Below, piece by piece: positions 27,601-40,000 of a DNA stretch of 64,000 bases; the first letter of the stretch is position 1; every line of letters starts with the position of its first letter. The notes below the pieces were generated by a model, which made no database searches, was not told the origin of the DNA, and saw nothing but the letters and a program-made list of their open reading frames with translations. The stretch is from Myxococcus stipitatus. GTDB lineage: Bacteria > Myxococcota > Myxococcia > Myxococcales > Myxococcaceae. Location of the stretch: the NCBI RefSeq assembly GCF_038561935.1, contig NZ_CP102770.1:5456001-5520000 (forward strand). The letters run 5' to 3'. The translations under genes were made by a program, and so were the position numbers.

Positions 27601-30600
27601 CGGCCACCACCTGGAAGCATGCATCCAGCAACACCGGATGGATGCGGTACTCCCCCGCCTTCGCCACCAGATGCTCCGGCAGGCGCACGTGTCCCAGCGC
27701 CTCACCCCTGCCACGCCAGACCTGCTGCACGCCCTGGAATCGCGGGCCGTAGGTGACGCCGCGACTCGCCAGCGCTTCGTAGTACTCCTCGCGCGCCACG
27801 CTCGTGCCACAGCGCTCCCGGATGGCCTCGAGGGGCTCGGACACCCGCTCCGGCTCGCCGCGCGTCTTCCGAATCCGGCCCGCGGCATGGGACAGCCAGC
27901 CCTTCCCCGCGTCGCCCGTCATCTGGCTCGACAGCAGGAAGGCCACGCTCTCCTCGCCCTCATCGGTCAGCGCCGTCTGCACCGTGCGCGTCTGCCCCTC
28001 GGGGAACAGCAACGCTTCCTGGAATGAGGTCCCCACGAGCTCGCACGCGGCATCCCCCAACAGCTCGTGCGCCGCCGAGAGCGCCATCTCCAGATACGCG
28101 GTCGCCGGAAGGATGACCGCTCCTCCCACCCGATGGTCCGCCAGGTAGGACGGCTCCGTTGGCGCCAACGCCGATTCCCAGAAGCGTGCCCCCCGCTGCA
28201 CCGACGTCGTGAACGAGGCCCCGAGCAGCGGATGCCCCACGCCTCCCACGCGTCGGCCCTGCGTGGCCACCCCCGCTTCCACGTCAATCCAATACTTCTC
28301 GCGCTGCCACGGGTACGTGGGCAGCGAGACCGGCCGGCGCTTCACCGGATGCAGCCGGCGCCAATCCACTCCATCCTCGTTCGTGTACAGCCGCCCCAAG
28401 GACGACAGCAGGACGGGCCACTCCTCCTGCTCACGGCGAAGGCTCGGAACGACGAGCCCGCGTCCAGAGGTGTCCCACTCCTTCAGCATCGCCTCCACGA
28501 ACGGGATGAGCACCGGGTGCGGACTCAGCTCGATGAACGTCACATGGCCGTCGTCCACCAGGCGCTTCACCGAGTCCGCGAACACCACCGGCTCGCGCAG
28601 GTTGCGCACCCAATACGCGCCGTCCATCTCGCGGCCATCCATCATCGCCCCGGTCACCGTGGAGCAGATGGGGATGACACTCGTGTTCGGCTTCACGCTC
28701 GACATCCGCTCCAGCAGGGCCTGCCGCAGCGGGTCCATCTGTGGACTGTGCGAGGCCACATCCACCTTGACCCACCGGCAGAAGACCTCGCGCCGCTCCA
28801 GCCGCTCCACCACCTCCTTCAGCGCCCCGGGGTCTCCGGAGATCACCGTCGACCGAGGACTGTTGCTGACCGCGATGGCGATGCGGTCCTCGAAGCCTCG
28901 GAGCTCCACCTCCGCCTGGGACCTCGAGAGGTCCACGACCGCCATGGCCCCCTGGCCGCTGACGCTGCGCAGGAGCTTGCTCCGCTCGCAGATGATGCGA
29001 GCCCCCTCCTCCAAGGAGAGCGCGCCCGCCACGTGCGCCGCGGCCACTTCGCCCATGCTGTGGCCCACGACGGCGTGCGGCTCCATGCCCAGCGAACGCC
29101 ACACCGCCGCCAGCGCCACCTGCATCGCGAACAGCGTCGGCTGGATGACGTCGATGTCATTCCACCGCGCGGGAGACTCGGGCGACGACACCATGTCGCG
29201 CAGCGACCAGTCGGTGAACGGGCGCATCGCCTCATGGCAGCGGTCGATGGCCTCTCGGAAGGTGGCGTCGTCGGCATAGAGCCTTCGCCCCATGCCCTGC
29301 CACTGCGAGCCCTGCCCCGGGAACACGAACACCCGCTTCCGAGGCAGCCCCGCGCTCCTCCGGCCCACGGACAGTCCCGGATGGCTCTCCCCCGTGGTGA
29401 AGGCGTCGAGCTGCTCGACCAGCTCCCGACGCGTCTTCGCCACCAGGGCAATCCGGTGGTCATGGTGCGCGCGCCCCAGCGCCGCCGTGTGGCTCAGGTC
29501 CGCGACCGAGTCACCGGAGTCCTGCTTCAGGAACGAGCGCCAGGACTCCACGGCGAGCGCGAGCGACGGCTGCGACTTCGCGGAGATGACGATGAGCTGT
29601 GCCCTGCCATCCTCGGGAGACGCCGAGGCGGGCTCCGGGGCCTCCTCCAAGACGACGTGCGCGTTCGTCCCGCTCAGGCCGAACGAGCTCACCCCCGCGA
29701 TGCGCCGGCCCTCGATGGCGGGCCAGGGCGTGCGCGCCGTGGGCACTCGGGCCGGGATGCGGTCCCACTCGATGTGGGGATTCGGCGTTTGGAAGTGCAG
29801 GTGCGGAGGAAGCTCCTTGTTCCTCAGCGAGAGGATGGTCTTGATGACCCCGGCGATTCCCGCCGCCGGCTCCAGGTGCCCGATATTCGTCTTCACCGAG
29901 CCGATGAAGAACGGCCGGTCCGCCGGACGTCCCTTCCCCAGCACCGCGCCGAGCGCTCGAAGCTCGATGGGGTCGCCCAGCGGAGTCCCCGTGCCGTGCG
30001 CCTCGATGTACCCCACCAGCGCCGGGTCGATGCGCGCGTTGTCGAGCGCCCGCTGAACCACGGTCTGCTGCGCGGGGCCACTCGGCACCGTCAGTCCGCC
30101 GCTGGCGCCGTCATGGTTGACCGCCGAGCCTCGAATCAGCGCGAGGACCTTGTCCCCATCCCGCTGCGCATCCGACAGCCGCTTGAGCACGAGGATGCCG
30201 CAGCCCTCGCCGCGCACATACCCGTCCGCCGAGGCATCGAAGGTCTTGCACCGCCCATCCCCCGCGAGCGCCTGCATGTTGCTGAGGCAGAGGGTGATCT
30301 CCGGAGAGAGGATGAGGTTGACGCCGCCCGCCAGCGCCATCGTCGACTCGCCGTTGCGGAGGCTCTCACAGGCCAGGTGCAGCGAGACGAGTGAGGACGA
30401 GCACGCGGTGTCCACCGGCATGCTCGGTCCCTGGAGTCCGAGCACGTACGACAGTCGACCCGGCACGAAGCAGAAGCCGTTGCCCGTCGCCGAGTAGCCA
30501 TCGAAGCGGGTGTTGTCCTCCCGCTTCATCAGGCGCGCCATGTTGTCGTTGGACATCACGCCCAGGAACACGCCCGTCTTGCTTCCGACGAGCCGATCCG

Positions 30601-31027
30601 GAGCCTGTCCCGCGTTCTCCAGCGCCTCCCACGCGACCTCCAGCACCAGCCGCTGCTGCGGGTCCAGCGTCTCCGCCTCGCGGGGAGAGATGCCGAAGAA
30701 GGGAGCATCGAAGTGCTCCACGTCGTCGAGGTAGCCCCCTCGGGTTCCGTACATTTTCCCGGGGACGCCTCGCTCGGGGTCGTAGTAGCGGGCCGCGTCC
30801 CAGCGCGAGGCGGGCACCTCCCGGACGGCGTCCACGCCATCCCGCAAGAGCTTCCAGTACGACGCCTCGTCGGAGACGCCACCGGGGAAACGGCACCCCA
30901 GGCCGATGACGGCAATCGGCTCGGTGCGAGCGCGCTCCACACCTTCGAGGCGGGCCTGGAGCTTCTCCACGAGAAGCGCGGCGCGCTGCAGCGCGGAGAG
31001 TTCAGTCGGCTTGTCTGGCTTGCTCAT
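24653..31027 (-). CDS. Type I PKS, module m7: KS-AT-DH-(ER remnant)-KR-ACP
   Basis: This last elongation module has 2,124 residues. The KS has the active cysteine C209 in DTACSSS, plus H344 in HGTGT and H384 in NIGHLE. The AT has GHSMGE (S657) and VASHS at 757-761, a methylmalonyl-type signature. The DH has H965 in [10 protein letters not shown] and D1135 in [11 protein letters not shown] shortened ER lies at about 1450-1715. The KR has GGLGGLG (1751-1757), [10 protein letters not shown] (B-type) and S1879/Y1892. The ACP serine is S2055 in [11 protein letters not shown]. The expected output is a 2-methyl-2-enoyl thioester passed to the NRPS. Both ends overlap neighbours by ATGA. It corresponds in position and role to mxaB of myxalamid. 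Confidence 0.92.
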   Translation of the reverse strand: MSKPDKPTELSALQRAALLVEKLQARLEGVERARTEPIAVIGLGCRFPGGVSDEASYWKLLRDGVDAVREVPASRWDAARYYDPERGVPGKMYGTRGGYLDDVEHFDAPFFGISPREAETLDPQQRLVLEVAWEALENAGQAPDRLVGSKTGVFLGVMSNDNMARLMKREDNTRFDGYSATGNGFCFVPGRLSYVLGLQGPSMPVDTACSSSLVSLHLACESLRNGESTMALAGGVNLILSPEITLCLSNMQALAGDGRCKTFDASADGYVRGEGCGILVLKRLSDAQRDGDKVLALIRGSAVNHDGASGGLTVPSGPAQQTVVQRALDNARIDPALVGYIEAHGTGTPLGDPIELRALGAVLGKGRPADRPFFIGSVKTNIGHLEPAAGIAGVIKTILSLRNKELPPHLHFQTPNPHIEWDRIPARVPTARTPWPAIEGRRIAGVSSFGLSGTNAHVVLEEAPEPASASPEDGRAQLIVISAKSQPSLALAVESWRSFLKQDSGDSVADLSHTAALGRAHHDHRIALVAKTRRELVEQLDAFTTGESHPGLSVGRRSAGLPRKRVFVFPGQGSQWQGMGRRLYADDATFREAIDRCHEAMRPFTDWSLRDMVSSPESPARWNDIDVIQPTLFAMQVALAAVWRSLGMEPHAVVGHSMGEVAAAHVAGALSLEEGARIICERSKLLRSVSGQGAMAVVDLSRSQAEVELRGFEDRIAIAVSNSPRSTVISGDPGALKEVVERLERREVFCRWVKVDVASHSPQMDPLRQALLERMSSVKPNTSVIPICSTVTGAMMDGREMDGAYWVRNLREPVVFADSVKRLVDDGHVTFIELSPHPVLIPFVEAMLKEWDTSGRGLVVPSLRREQEEWPVLLSSLGRLYTNEDGVDWRRLHPVKRRPVSLPTYPWQREKYWIDVEAGVATQGRRVGGVGHPLLGASFTTSVQRGARFWESALAPTEPSYLADHRVGGAVILPATAYLEMALSAAHELLGDAACELVGTSFQEALLFPEGQTRTVQTALTDEGEESVAFLLSSQMTGDAGKGWLSHAAGRIRKTRGEPERVSEPLEAIRERCGTSVAREEYYEALASRGVTYGPRFQGVQQVWRGRGEALGHVRLPEHLVAKAGEYRIHPVLLDACFQVVAAAVDEGAAGSNTGPAVPVLLESLRVYERPGAEVFCHVRSRAGRQEDGAALDFDLVLMDGAGRVLVEAKGLRMRRLEVSAAERDAHDVFFGQEWRRAPEPEGTASDASASGKWLLLGEDGELTDAVESLLRARQDEVQRVDGVRELDRALAEAGVGVRGVIHLASSGGARGQGFTPETLEESRALGCGPVLDVLHALTRARLRQSPRLWLVTRGVHDDAAGNLAASVGQAVLWGLGRTLAQEHPEFRCKRVDVSARLGPGDAAAALVRELVGSDAEEEVSLRTDGRYVARIVRSAPERSEQEAVVPARGRTFRAGYSDAGRFELRTDERCPPGAGEVELEVEVLVRHQAGGASAVACGGRVVARGEGVRGLETGDERIALVSSALGSHVTVPVACTVERPASVPMAEAAAMAATLLPAWYAVHHLGRLQHGDRLLVAGVPSETKRAVLELALRAGAIVVEPEAGLEDGVDVAVLTSGAVDIEKSLSALSEGGRVLDLREPAARVRAGGANVAYCAVDVAELARRRPERISAIWREVTASHEAKAAWAPRVKTVPISMAETVVRDSSVTGAQVSSAPVVVLDLKDPLARVVVSAKDARRLREDVTYLITGGLGGLGLAVAGWMVEQGARRLVLLGRGTQLKQAQRDAISAMESAGAHITVTGADVAQREQLTRVFSDIAASGHPLRGVLHAAGVLDDGVLAQQTEERFRRVMAPKVLGAWNLHELTRDLPLDFFVLYSSAASFFGAPGQGNYAAANAFMDTLALQRRARGLPALSINWGAFSEVGLAAAQDNRGARLAQRGAGSLTPAEGNAILGRLLDGAATGMGVMPLDLRRWTELSPQARSSPWWSELIPAGSGATPGARDEALLEALRKATPEEGRARIEQLVREQMARVLRLDSSRIDRDAPLQSFGLDSLMGLELRNRLEAALGVPLPASLMWKHPTLAALGEHLTGEVMDRTLAEQLAQASLAEGAGTTDDNEVFVL
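25883..26680 (-). other. Degenerate enoylreductase domain within m7
   Basis: Residues about 1450-1715 of the m7 synthase align with the ER fold ([57 protein letters not shown]). The substrate-side motif GLNFRDV is absent, and the nucleotide-binding HAAAGGVGMAAVQLA is replaced by [17 protein letters not shown]. The domain is also about 50 residues short. It should not bind NADPH, so the double bond made by the DH stays. Boundaries are approximate. Confidence 0.85.
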
Positions 31028-34000
31028 CCGATTTCTTCCATCAGGGCCGCGAGCTTCGCGTCGAGCGACGCGGCGAGCTCATCTGGCGACAGGTCCATGA
31101 TCTTCTCGACGAGGGCGGCTTCCTCCGCCTTCGCCTCCTCCACGCCGCCCGTCTGCTGTTCCTCCAGGTGGAGGACCTCGCGGAGCAGGTACGTCGCGAG
31201 CGCCTCCACGCTGGGGTAGTCGAACACCAGCGTCGAAGGCAGGGCCGCTCCCGCGATGCCCTGCAGGCGGTTGCGCAACTCCAAGGCCATCAGCGAGTCC
31301 ATCCCCGTCTCGAACAGACGCTGCCGAGGCTCCAGCGGGTACGCCGGATCGAGCCCCAGCACCTTGATGGCCTCGGCCCTCACGTTCTCCATGAGGATCG
31401 ACAGCCGCTGTCGAGGCGCCGCGGCCTCCAACTGGCGACGCACCTTCTGCGACGCCCCAGGGTCCACCGAGGACGCGGCGCCTTCCCGGGCGGCCAGCTC
31501 CGAGAACAAGGACGACGCCGCACCGGGAGGAAGCTGCGAGAGGTAGCGCGACCAGTCGACGCGCATCAGCGTGAGCTGGGCCTTGTCGAAGGCGAGCGCG
31601 CGCCAGAGGGCCTTGAGTCCCTCCACCGGCGTGAACGTCTCGATGCCCTGCGTCCGGAAGCGAGCGGCGAGCGCTGCCGCCATTCCGACCTCGGCCCAGG
31701 GTCCCCAGTTGACGCTCAGCGCCGGCAGCCCCAGGGCCCGCCGATGGTGCGCCAGCGCATCCAGGAAGGCGTTGGCCGCCGCATAGCTGCCCTGCCCCCT
31801 CGCCCCCAGGAGCGCCGAGGCCGACGAGTAGAGGACGAAGAGGTCGAGCTCCATCCCCCGCGTCAGCTCATGCAGATGCCACGCACCCTCCACCTTGGGT
31901 GCGAGCACACGCTCGAAGCGCCCCCAGCCCTGTTGCAGGAGGACACCGTCATCCAGGACACCCGCCGCGTGCACCACACCACGCAAGGGCGCGAGCGAGG
32001 CCGCCGCATCCAGCGCACGCCGCACGTCCTCTCGCTTCGAGACATCCGCCTGGACGACGGCGACCTTCACACTCGCCGACTCCATCGCGCGGATGACCTC
32101 CCACGCCTCTGGCTTGGGAGCACCGCGCCCCAGGAGAACGAGGTGACGCGCCCCTCGGTCCACCATGCCCCGCGCCAGCGCGAGCCCCAGCCCGCCGAGA
32201 CCTCCCGTGATGAGGTAGCTCGCGTCCGGACGCAACCGGGGCGCCTCGGCCCGGCGCTCGTCCCGCGCGGCCCGCACACGAGCCACATGCCGCTGGCCGT
32301 CGCGAATGGCCACCTGGCGCTCACCGTCCGCGGCGCTGAGCTCTCGCCAGAGCGCGAGCACGTCGCCCTCGGAGCTGGCGGGGTCCAGGTCCACGAGCGC
32401 CCCACACAGCTCGGGATGCTCCTGCGAGAAGACGACGCCGAGCCCCAGCAGCGGAGTCTGCTCCAGCGCGAGTGTCTGAAGCCCCCCGCCCACCGCGCGG
32501 GCTCCGCGAGTCACCAACCACACCCTCGCGGAGGACGGCCCACCGCTCGCCAACGACTGGATGAGGTGGAGCACGCTGCCGCAGCTCAGCGCATGCGCCG
32601 CGTCCATCTTCTTGGGCTCACGCTCCTCGAGGGCCCAGAGGTGGACCACACCCGCGAGCGGCTCGCCTGGCAGCGCCGCCTCCGCGAGCAACCGCGCGAA
32701 GTCCTCCGCCCGCCGTGGGTCGATGGTGAAGCAGTCATCTGCCTGACGCAGGAATGACGCTCCCGCGAGGACCCGAACGGGGCGGCAGCCGCTCTCGCGC
32801 AGCTTCGCCGCGAGCGCTTGCGCCGGACCGGTGCCGTCGGTGAACAGGAGCCACCGCCCCCGCGCGGGGACACCCACGGGCAGGGCCTGACGCTGCCAGC
32901 CCACCTCGTAGATGGCCTCTCGCGAGTCCTGGCGAAGCACCGCCATCAGCGCCTCGCGTGGGGCTCGCTTGTGCTTCAGCCCTTCGATCTCCACCAGCAC
33001 CCGGCCATCCGCGCCGACGACGTACACGTCACCAGAGATGATCTCCCCCGTGACGCCCCCACCGTCCCTGCGCACCGCGTACGCCGTCACGGGCCCTGTC
33101 GGGCGCTCGTGGAAGCGGAAGCGGCCCAGGGAGATGGGCACGTAGACAGTGGACAGCTGCTCCTTCGCGCGAACGAGGTCCGTCCCCAACGCCTGGAGGA
33201 AGGAGTCCACGAGTCCGGGATGGATGAAGAGGCTCGGGTCGTCCCGGTCCGTGGGGCCTCGCATCTGGCAGAGCACTTCCCCCTCTCCGCCTTGGATGCG
33301 GTCGATCCACCGGAACCCGTGGCCCAGGTGGTAGCCGATGTCGCGGTTCTGCTCGTACATCCCCGCATCCGCGAGATGCGTGCAGCGCGCTTCAATCTCC
33401 TTGAACGAGAGGGGCGCCGGGCGCGTTGCCCCCTCCTCCACCGACAACGCACCGGAGCCGTTGAGGACCCAGCTCGCGGACTCGTCCTCGGCGGAGGACT
33501 CCACGCTGTAGATCTCGAAGCCGTACCGGTTCTGCCCCTTGGGCGTGAGGACGAGCTGCACGAGCCGCTCCTCTCCCTCCGCGAGCACGATGGGCTGCGG
33601 GAAGAGGCAGTCCTCCAGCGTGTACGAGCCAGGCCCCAGCGCCTGGGCCGCCGTCGCCAGGATGCGCGAGATGTGGCACGAGCCCGGCACCACGACGGTC
33701 CCGTACAGGCGATGGTCGTCGAGGAACGGGAGCGCCTCCGCGCTGAAGCGGGCCTCGAAGACAAGCGCCTTGTTGAGCGGAGAGCGCACGCGCTGGCCGA
33801 CCAGGGCATGGCCACTCGCCGCGCGCTGCGTCGCGGGGCGCGTCGGCTTGGAGACCTCCAGCCAGTGGCGCTGGTGCTGCCAGGGGTACGTCGGCAACGC
33901 CACGCGCCGACGGGGGCGGTCCCCGTTGAGCGCGGCCCAGTTCACCGGGAGCCCTCGCGTGTACAGCGCGCTCAGGTTCGCCAGGAGGTGCGGCTCCTCG

Positions 34001-37000
34001 GCCTGCCCCTTTCGCAGCGAGGAGAGCCAGGTGAGCCCCTCGTCCCCCAGCGCCTTCATCGCCAGGCCGGTCAGCGTCGGATGCGGCCCGATCTCCACGA
34101 AGACATCCGCGCCCTGCGCTCGCAGCGCTCGCACGCCGTCGTGGAATCGCACGGCCTCTCGGACATGGCGGCGGAAGTAGGTGGCATCGAGCGTCGCCTC
34201 CCCTTCGAGCGCCCGTCCCGTGACGTTGGATGCGAAGCGGATGCGCGGCACCCGGTATGTGACCTTCCTCGCCTCCCGCTCGAAGGGCTCCAGCATCGGG
34301 TCCATCAGCGGCGAGTGGAAGGCGTGGGAGACCGTGAGCCGTCGGGTCTTGAGCCCCTCCGACTGGAGCAGCCCGGCGATGGCAGTCACCGCCTCCACCT
34401 CTCCGGAGATGACCGTGTCTTGCGGCCCGTTCACCGCCGCGATGGAGACCCGCCCCGCGTACGGCCCCAGCGCCGCCGAGACCCGCTCCTCGCTCGCGGT
34501 GACGGCCACCATCTCGCCGCCTCGGGGCAACGCCTGCATGAGCCGAGCGCGCTCGGTGATGAGGCTCAGCGCCTCCTCGAGCGTCAGCACTCCCGCCACG
34601 CACGCGGCCACGTACTCGCCCACGCTGTGGCCCAGCACACCCCAGGGCTCCACGCCCCACGAGCGCCAAAGCTCCGTCAGCGCGTACTCCAGCGCGAAGA
34701 GCGCCGGCTGCGTGTACTCCGTCTCGTCGATGCGCCCACCCTCGCCGTGCATCACCGAGAGCAGCGACTCACCCAGCTTGCCCCTGAGGAGTGTGTCGCA
34801 GCGGTCGAGCGCCGCTCGGAAGACAGGCTCGGAGGCGTACAGCTCCCGTCCCATCCCCACGTACTGCGAGCCCTGCCCCGTGAACAGGAAGACCACCCGA
34901 GGTGACTCGTCACCCGCGCGGCCGTGGACCAGGCGCTCCGCGTCTTCACCTCGCACGAACGCCAGCAGTCGCTCACGTGCTTGTGATGACGACTCGGCCA
35001 CCAAGCCCAGCCGATGGGAGAAGTCGGAGCGCTGGGTGCTCGCCGCGACGCTGATGTCCGCGAGCGACTGCTCGGGGTGCTCCGCGAGGTGTTCGCTCAT
35101 CCGCGTCGCGAGCTGCTTCAGCGCACCCTCCGTCTTCGCCGACAGCGCGAGGACCTGGAAGGCTCGCTCCGGCCGTACCGGCGCCGTGGGCGCGGGGGCC
35201 GGAGCCTCCTCAATGACGATGTGCGCGTTGGTGCCACTGAGGCCGAAGGCACTGACGCCCGCGATTCTCGGACGCTGCCGCTCCGGCCACCGCGTGGGCC
35301 GCGCCGCGATGTCCAGCGGGAAGCCGTTCAGCTCGATGTGCGGATTGAGCTGCTTCAGGTGCAGGTGTGGCGGGATGACACCGTGCCGGTGGGCCAGCAC
35401 CACCTTGATGAGCCCCGCGATGCCCGCCGCCGCTTCCAGGTGGCCGATGTTCGTCTTCACCGAGCCGATGAGCAGCCGCTGCTCCGGCGTCCGCCCCTGG
35501 CCCAGCACATCGGACAGCGCCCGGATTTCAATCGGGTCGCCGAGCGAGGTACCCGTGCCATGCGCCTCGATGTAGTCCACGTCGCTCGGCGCCACTCCGG
35601 CGTTCTCCAGCGCGGCGCGGAGGACCTGTTGCTGGGCCGCACCATTGGGCACGGTGAGCGCGCTGCTCGGTCCGTCATGGTTGACCGCCGAGCCACGAAT
35701 GACGGCGAGCACCTCGTCTCCATCCCGGCGCGCGTCGGACAGGCGCTTGAGGACCACGATGCCGCAGCCCTCGCTGCGCACGTAGCCGTCCGCGGAGGCA
35801 TCGAAGGTCTTGCAGCGACCGTCCTTCGAGAGGGCCCTGAGCTGCGCGAGGTACACCGTGGAGTGCGGTGACAGCGTCAGGTTGACGCCGCCCGCGATGG
35901 CCACGTTGCTCTCTCCCGCGCGCAGACTCTGGCAGGCGAGGTGCACGGCCACGAGCGACGAAGAGCACGCGGTGCTCAAGCTCATCGCCGGCCCCTGGAG
36001 CCGCAACACGAAGGACAGCCGTCCCGCGGCGAAGCTCGCGTCATTGCCCGTGGCGATGTACGCGTCACCGGCGGCATTGTCCGTCCCCACACCGTGGATG
36101 GAGGCGTACTCGTTGCTACCCAGCCCCACGAAGACACCCGTGCGCGTGTTGGCCAGCCGGGCCGGTGCGATGCCGGCGTTCTCCAGCGCCTCCCACGTCA
36201 CCTCCAGCAGCAGGCGCTGCTGCGGGTCCATGCTCGCCGCCTCTCGCGGAGAGATTCCGAAGAACTGAGGGTCGAACTGGTCGACCCCATCCACGAAGCC
36301 TCCCCACCGGGTGTAGCTCTTCCCTGGTGCACCCTCGGGGTCGTAGTAGGCGCTTAGGTCCCAGCGATCAGCGGGTACTTCGCGGATGGCGTCCACGCCT
36401 CGCTCCAGCAGTCGCCAGAACTCGTCGGGGCCGGAGGCCATCGGCACCCGGCAGCCCAGGCCGACAATCGCGATGGGCTCGTTCGCGGCGATGGCCGCGC
36501 GCTCCACCGCGACGACCTTCTCCTCCGCGCGGAGGACATCCCGCAGCAGGTGCGTCGAGAGCGCCTGCACGGAGGGATGATCGAACGCGACCGTGGAGGC
36601 CACCTGCACCCCCAGTCGCGCGGACAGCCGGCTCCGCAGCTCCACCGCCGTCACCGAGTCCATGCCGAAATCGACGAAGCCCTGGTCCAGCTTCACCGCC
36701 GTCGCCGACGGGAAGCCGAGCACCCGGGCCACCTCTTCGCGCACCCACGCCGTCATCAGCTCGGCGCGGCGCTCGCTCGGGGCGTTGCGCAGCGTCATCA
36801 ACCACTCGCTGCCCGTGGCCACCAGAGCGCTGGGGCGCGGCGCCACAGTCCCGAGGCCCTCCAGCAGCGGCCTCCGCCCACGAGCCTCATGGACGGACTT
36901 GAAGCGCTCCCAGTCCACCACCGCGACGCTGCGCTGGGTGACGTCGGACGCCATCAGCGCTTCGAGCACCTGAAGGCCCTGCTCCACGGAGATGGAGCCC

Positions 37001-40000
37001 ATGCCCATGCGCGCGAACCAGCGCTGACCTTCTTCCGTGGCCATGCCCTCGGCCGCCCAGGGGCCCCAGTTGATGCTCAGGGCGCGCTCGCCCTTCGCGC
37101 GGCGATAGTGCGCCAGTGCATCGAGGAACTGGTTGCCTGCGGCGTAGTGGGCCATCTGCGCCGAGCCCCACACCGCCGAGCCCGACGAGAAGTAGACCGT
37201 GAAGTCCAGGTCCAGCCCTCGCGTGAGCTGATGCAACGCCCAGGCTCCCGCCACCTTCGGCCGCAGGATGGCGGACAGGGTGGCGTCATCCATCGACTCG
37301 AACGGAACGAGCGTGGAGACACCCGCGGCGTGGATGATGCCGCGCAAGGGAGCCGATCCTTCGCGGATGGAGTCGATGACCCCGGCCATGCGAGCCGCGT
37401 CCCCGACGTCCGCGCTGACGGCGCTCACCGTGGCGCCGGCCTTCTCCAGGGCCTCGACCACGGTGAGCTGCCGACCGATGTCGCTGTCTCGCGGGACCGA
37501 GGCCCACGTCGCGCGCTCGGGCAGACCCCGACGGCCCAGCAACACGAGGTGCCGCGCCCCCTTCTCCACCATCCACCGCGCGACATGGAGGCCCAAGCCG
37601 CCCAGGCCGCCCGTGATGAGGTAGGTCGCATCGGCTCGCAGCGAGAGTGCTCTGGAGGCAGGCGCCGGAGTCGAGGGGACCAGGCGCGCGACATGGCGGA
37701 TGCCGCCCCGGAACGCGACCTGGTCTTCACCGTCGGAGCTGGACAGCTCGCCCCACAGCGCCTCGGCCTCGCTCGGGGGAGCGCCGGGCTCGAGGTCCAC
37801 GAGCCCACCCCACAGCTCCGGGTGCTCCAACGCGAGAACCCGTCCCAGTCCCCACAGCGGTGCATGCACGGGCGAGCGGCTCGCGGCCCCCGCCACGGCC
37901 TGACTGCCTCGTGTGCCCAGCCAGAGGCGCACACCCGGCGTGCCGATTCGCAGCAAGGCCCGCGCGAGGTGCACGGCGGAGTGGACGCCGTGTGTCTGCG
38001 CGGACGCGAGGTCCGTGAGGGAGGGCTCCTCGGAGGAGGGCTCCGCCGCGCCCCAGAGGTGGAGCACGCCGCGGAGCTCGCCGACCTCGCGGAGGAGCTC
38101 CTCGTAGTGCTCGGGGTTCCGAGGGTCGAGCGTGTGGACCTCGTCACGCGGAGACACATCCGTCCCCGGGACCACGAGCGTGCACCGCTCCCCCCGGGCC
38201 TGGAGCAGCGCCTTCATCGCGCCACCGACACCATCCCGGTGGCCGAAGATGACCCAGGCCCCGGCGCCCTGCGGTGAACGGGTGACATCGCCACCACGAG
38301 CCTTCACCTGCCAGGACACGTCGTAGACGATCTCGTTGGAGGTGGGCGCTCCCGGGGTCTTCGTGCGGCCCGCCTCCTGCGTCAGCGAGCGCGCGGTCAT
38401 CGCGAAGTCGCCGAGATCGACCCAGTACCGAGCGCGCTGCCATGGGTACGAAGGGAGCGAGACCACTCGCCCACCCGAGGGGAACACTCGCGCCCAGTCG
38501 ACGGGGAAGCCCCAGGCGTGGAGCCCGCCCAGCGCGCCAAGGACCACCGTGCGAGCATCGCGCCCCTTGCGCATGGACGAGAGCGCGGTGCCCTCCAGGG
38601 TGCGGCGCGTGATGGACTGGGAGACGTAGCGGCTGAGCGCGGGTTGAGGTCCGAGCTCGACGAAGAGGCGGTAGCCGTCATCGAGCAAGGCGTTCGTTGC
38701 ATCCGCGAAGCGCACGGCCTCGCGCATGTTGTTCGCCCAGTACGATGCGTCGAGCGTCTGACCTTCGACGAGGGCACCGGTGACCGTGGAGAACAGGGGA
38801 ATGGTGGTCGCCCGGGTCTCCAGTGTGCCGAGCAGGGACTTCAGCTCGGACTGGAGCGGCACCATCTGGTGGCTGTGGAATGCGTAGTCGACGCCGAGGT
38901 CTCGCGTGGAGACACCGCGTGACTTGAGTGACTGGAGCACCTCGGAGAGCGCCGCCGGGTCTCCGGAGAGGACGACCGAGCGCGCGTCGTTGATGGCCCC
39001 GACCGAGAGTCGTTCGCCGAAGCGGGCAAGCTCCGCCTGGGCTTCTTCTGGCGAGAGCTCGACGGCGGCCATGCGTCCATGCCCGGTCACCCGCTGCATC
39101 AGGCGGCCCCGGTGAGCCACGAGGCGCGCGGCCTCGGCAAGGGTCAGTGCGCCCGCGACGTGCGCGGCGGCGATCTCTCCGACGCTGTGGCCAACGACGG
39201 CCTCGGGGACGACGCCCAGGGAGCGCCACATCGCCGCGAGCGCGACCTGGATGGCGAAGATGGCGGGCTGGGCCACCTGGGTCTCATCGAGCCGCGACAC
39301 CCCCTCTTCCGCCTCCAGCGCCTCCACGATGGAGAAGCCCGTGTGCGGAGCCAATTGGGAGTCGCACTCCTTCAGCGCGGACGCGAACGCCGCATCCTGG
39401 GCGAGGAGCTCTCGTCCCATGCCCTTCCACTGCGTGCCCTGGCCGCTGAAGACGAAGGCCACCCTGCCCGGCTTGCGAGGGACGACCCCCGCCGTGAGCT
39501 GCGCGGCCACACCACCGTCGAGATAGACACGCAGCTGCTCGGCAAGCTCGGACCGGGAGCGCCCCGCGACCGCCAGCCGATGCTCATGATGACCGCGCCG
39601 CTGCGCCGCGGTGAAGGCGATGTCTCGAAGCGAGAGGGACTCACCGCGGACATCCAACAGGAAGTCGCGATACGCCCCCGCATACGCCCTCAACGCCGCC
39701 TCACTTCGCGCGGACAGGACGAGTGGCTGCGCGACCTCGAGCACGTTCCGGGCCTCGGCCCCGGACATCGAGGACTCCGAGCCATGCACTCCCGTGAGGG
39801 AAGGCGATGCGTCGGCCTTCGTGGAGGTGCCCTGGAGCGGTGAGCTCGGCGTGCGGACTTCGCTCCTCGGGTTCGAGCCGGATGCTTCACGGGAGTGGGC
39901 ACGCGCGTCGGGGGCTTCTTCGAGGATGGCGTGAGCGTTCGTCCCGCTCATGCCGAACGAGCTCACGGCCGCGTAGCGGCGCCGCTCGGACGCAGGCCAG

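Noticed and set aside
28067-30394. Long plus-strand frames opposite the PKS genes
   Set aside because: Composition typical of antisense frames in high-GC genes; the PKS frames carry unbroken catalytic motifs.
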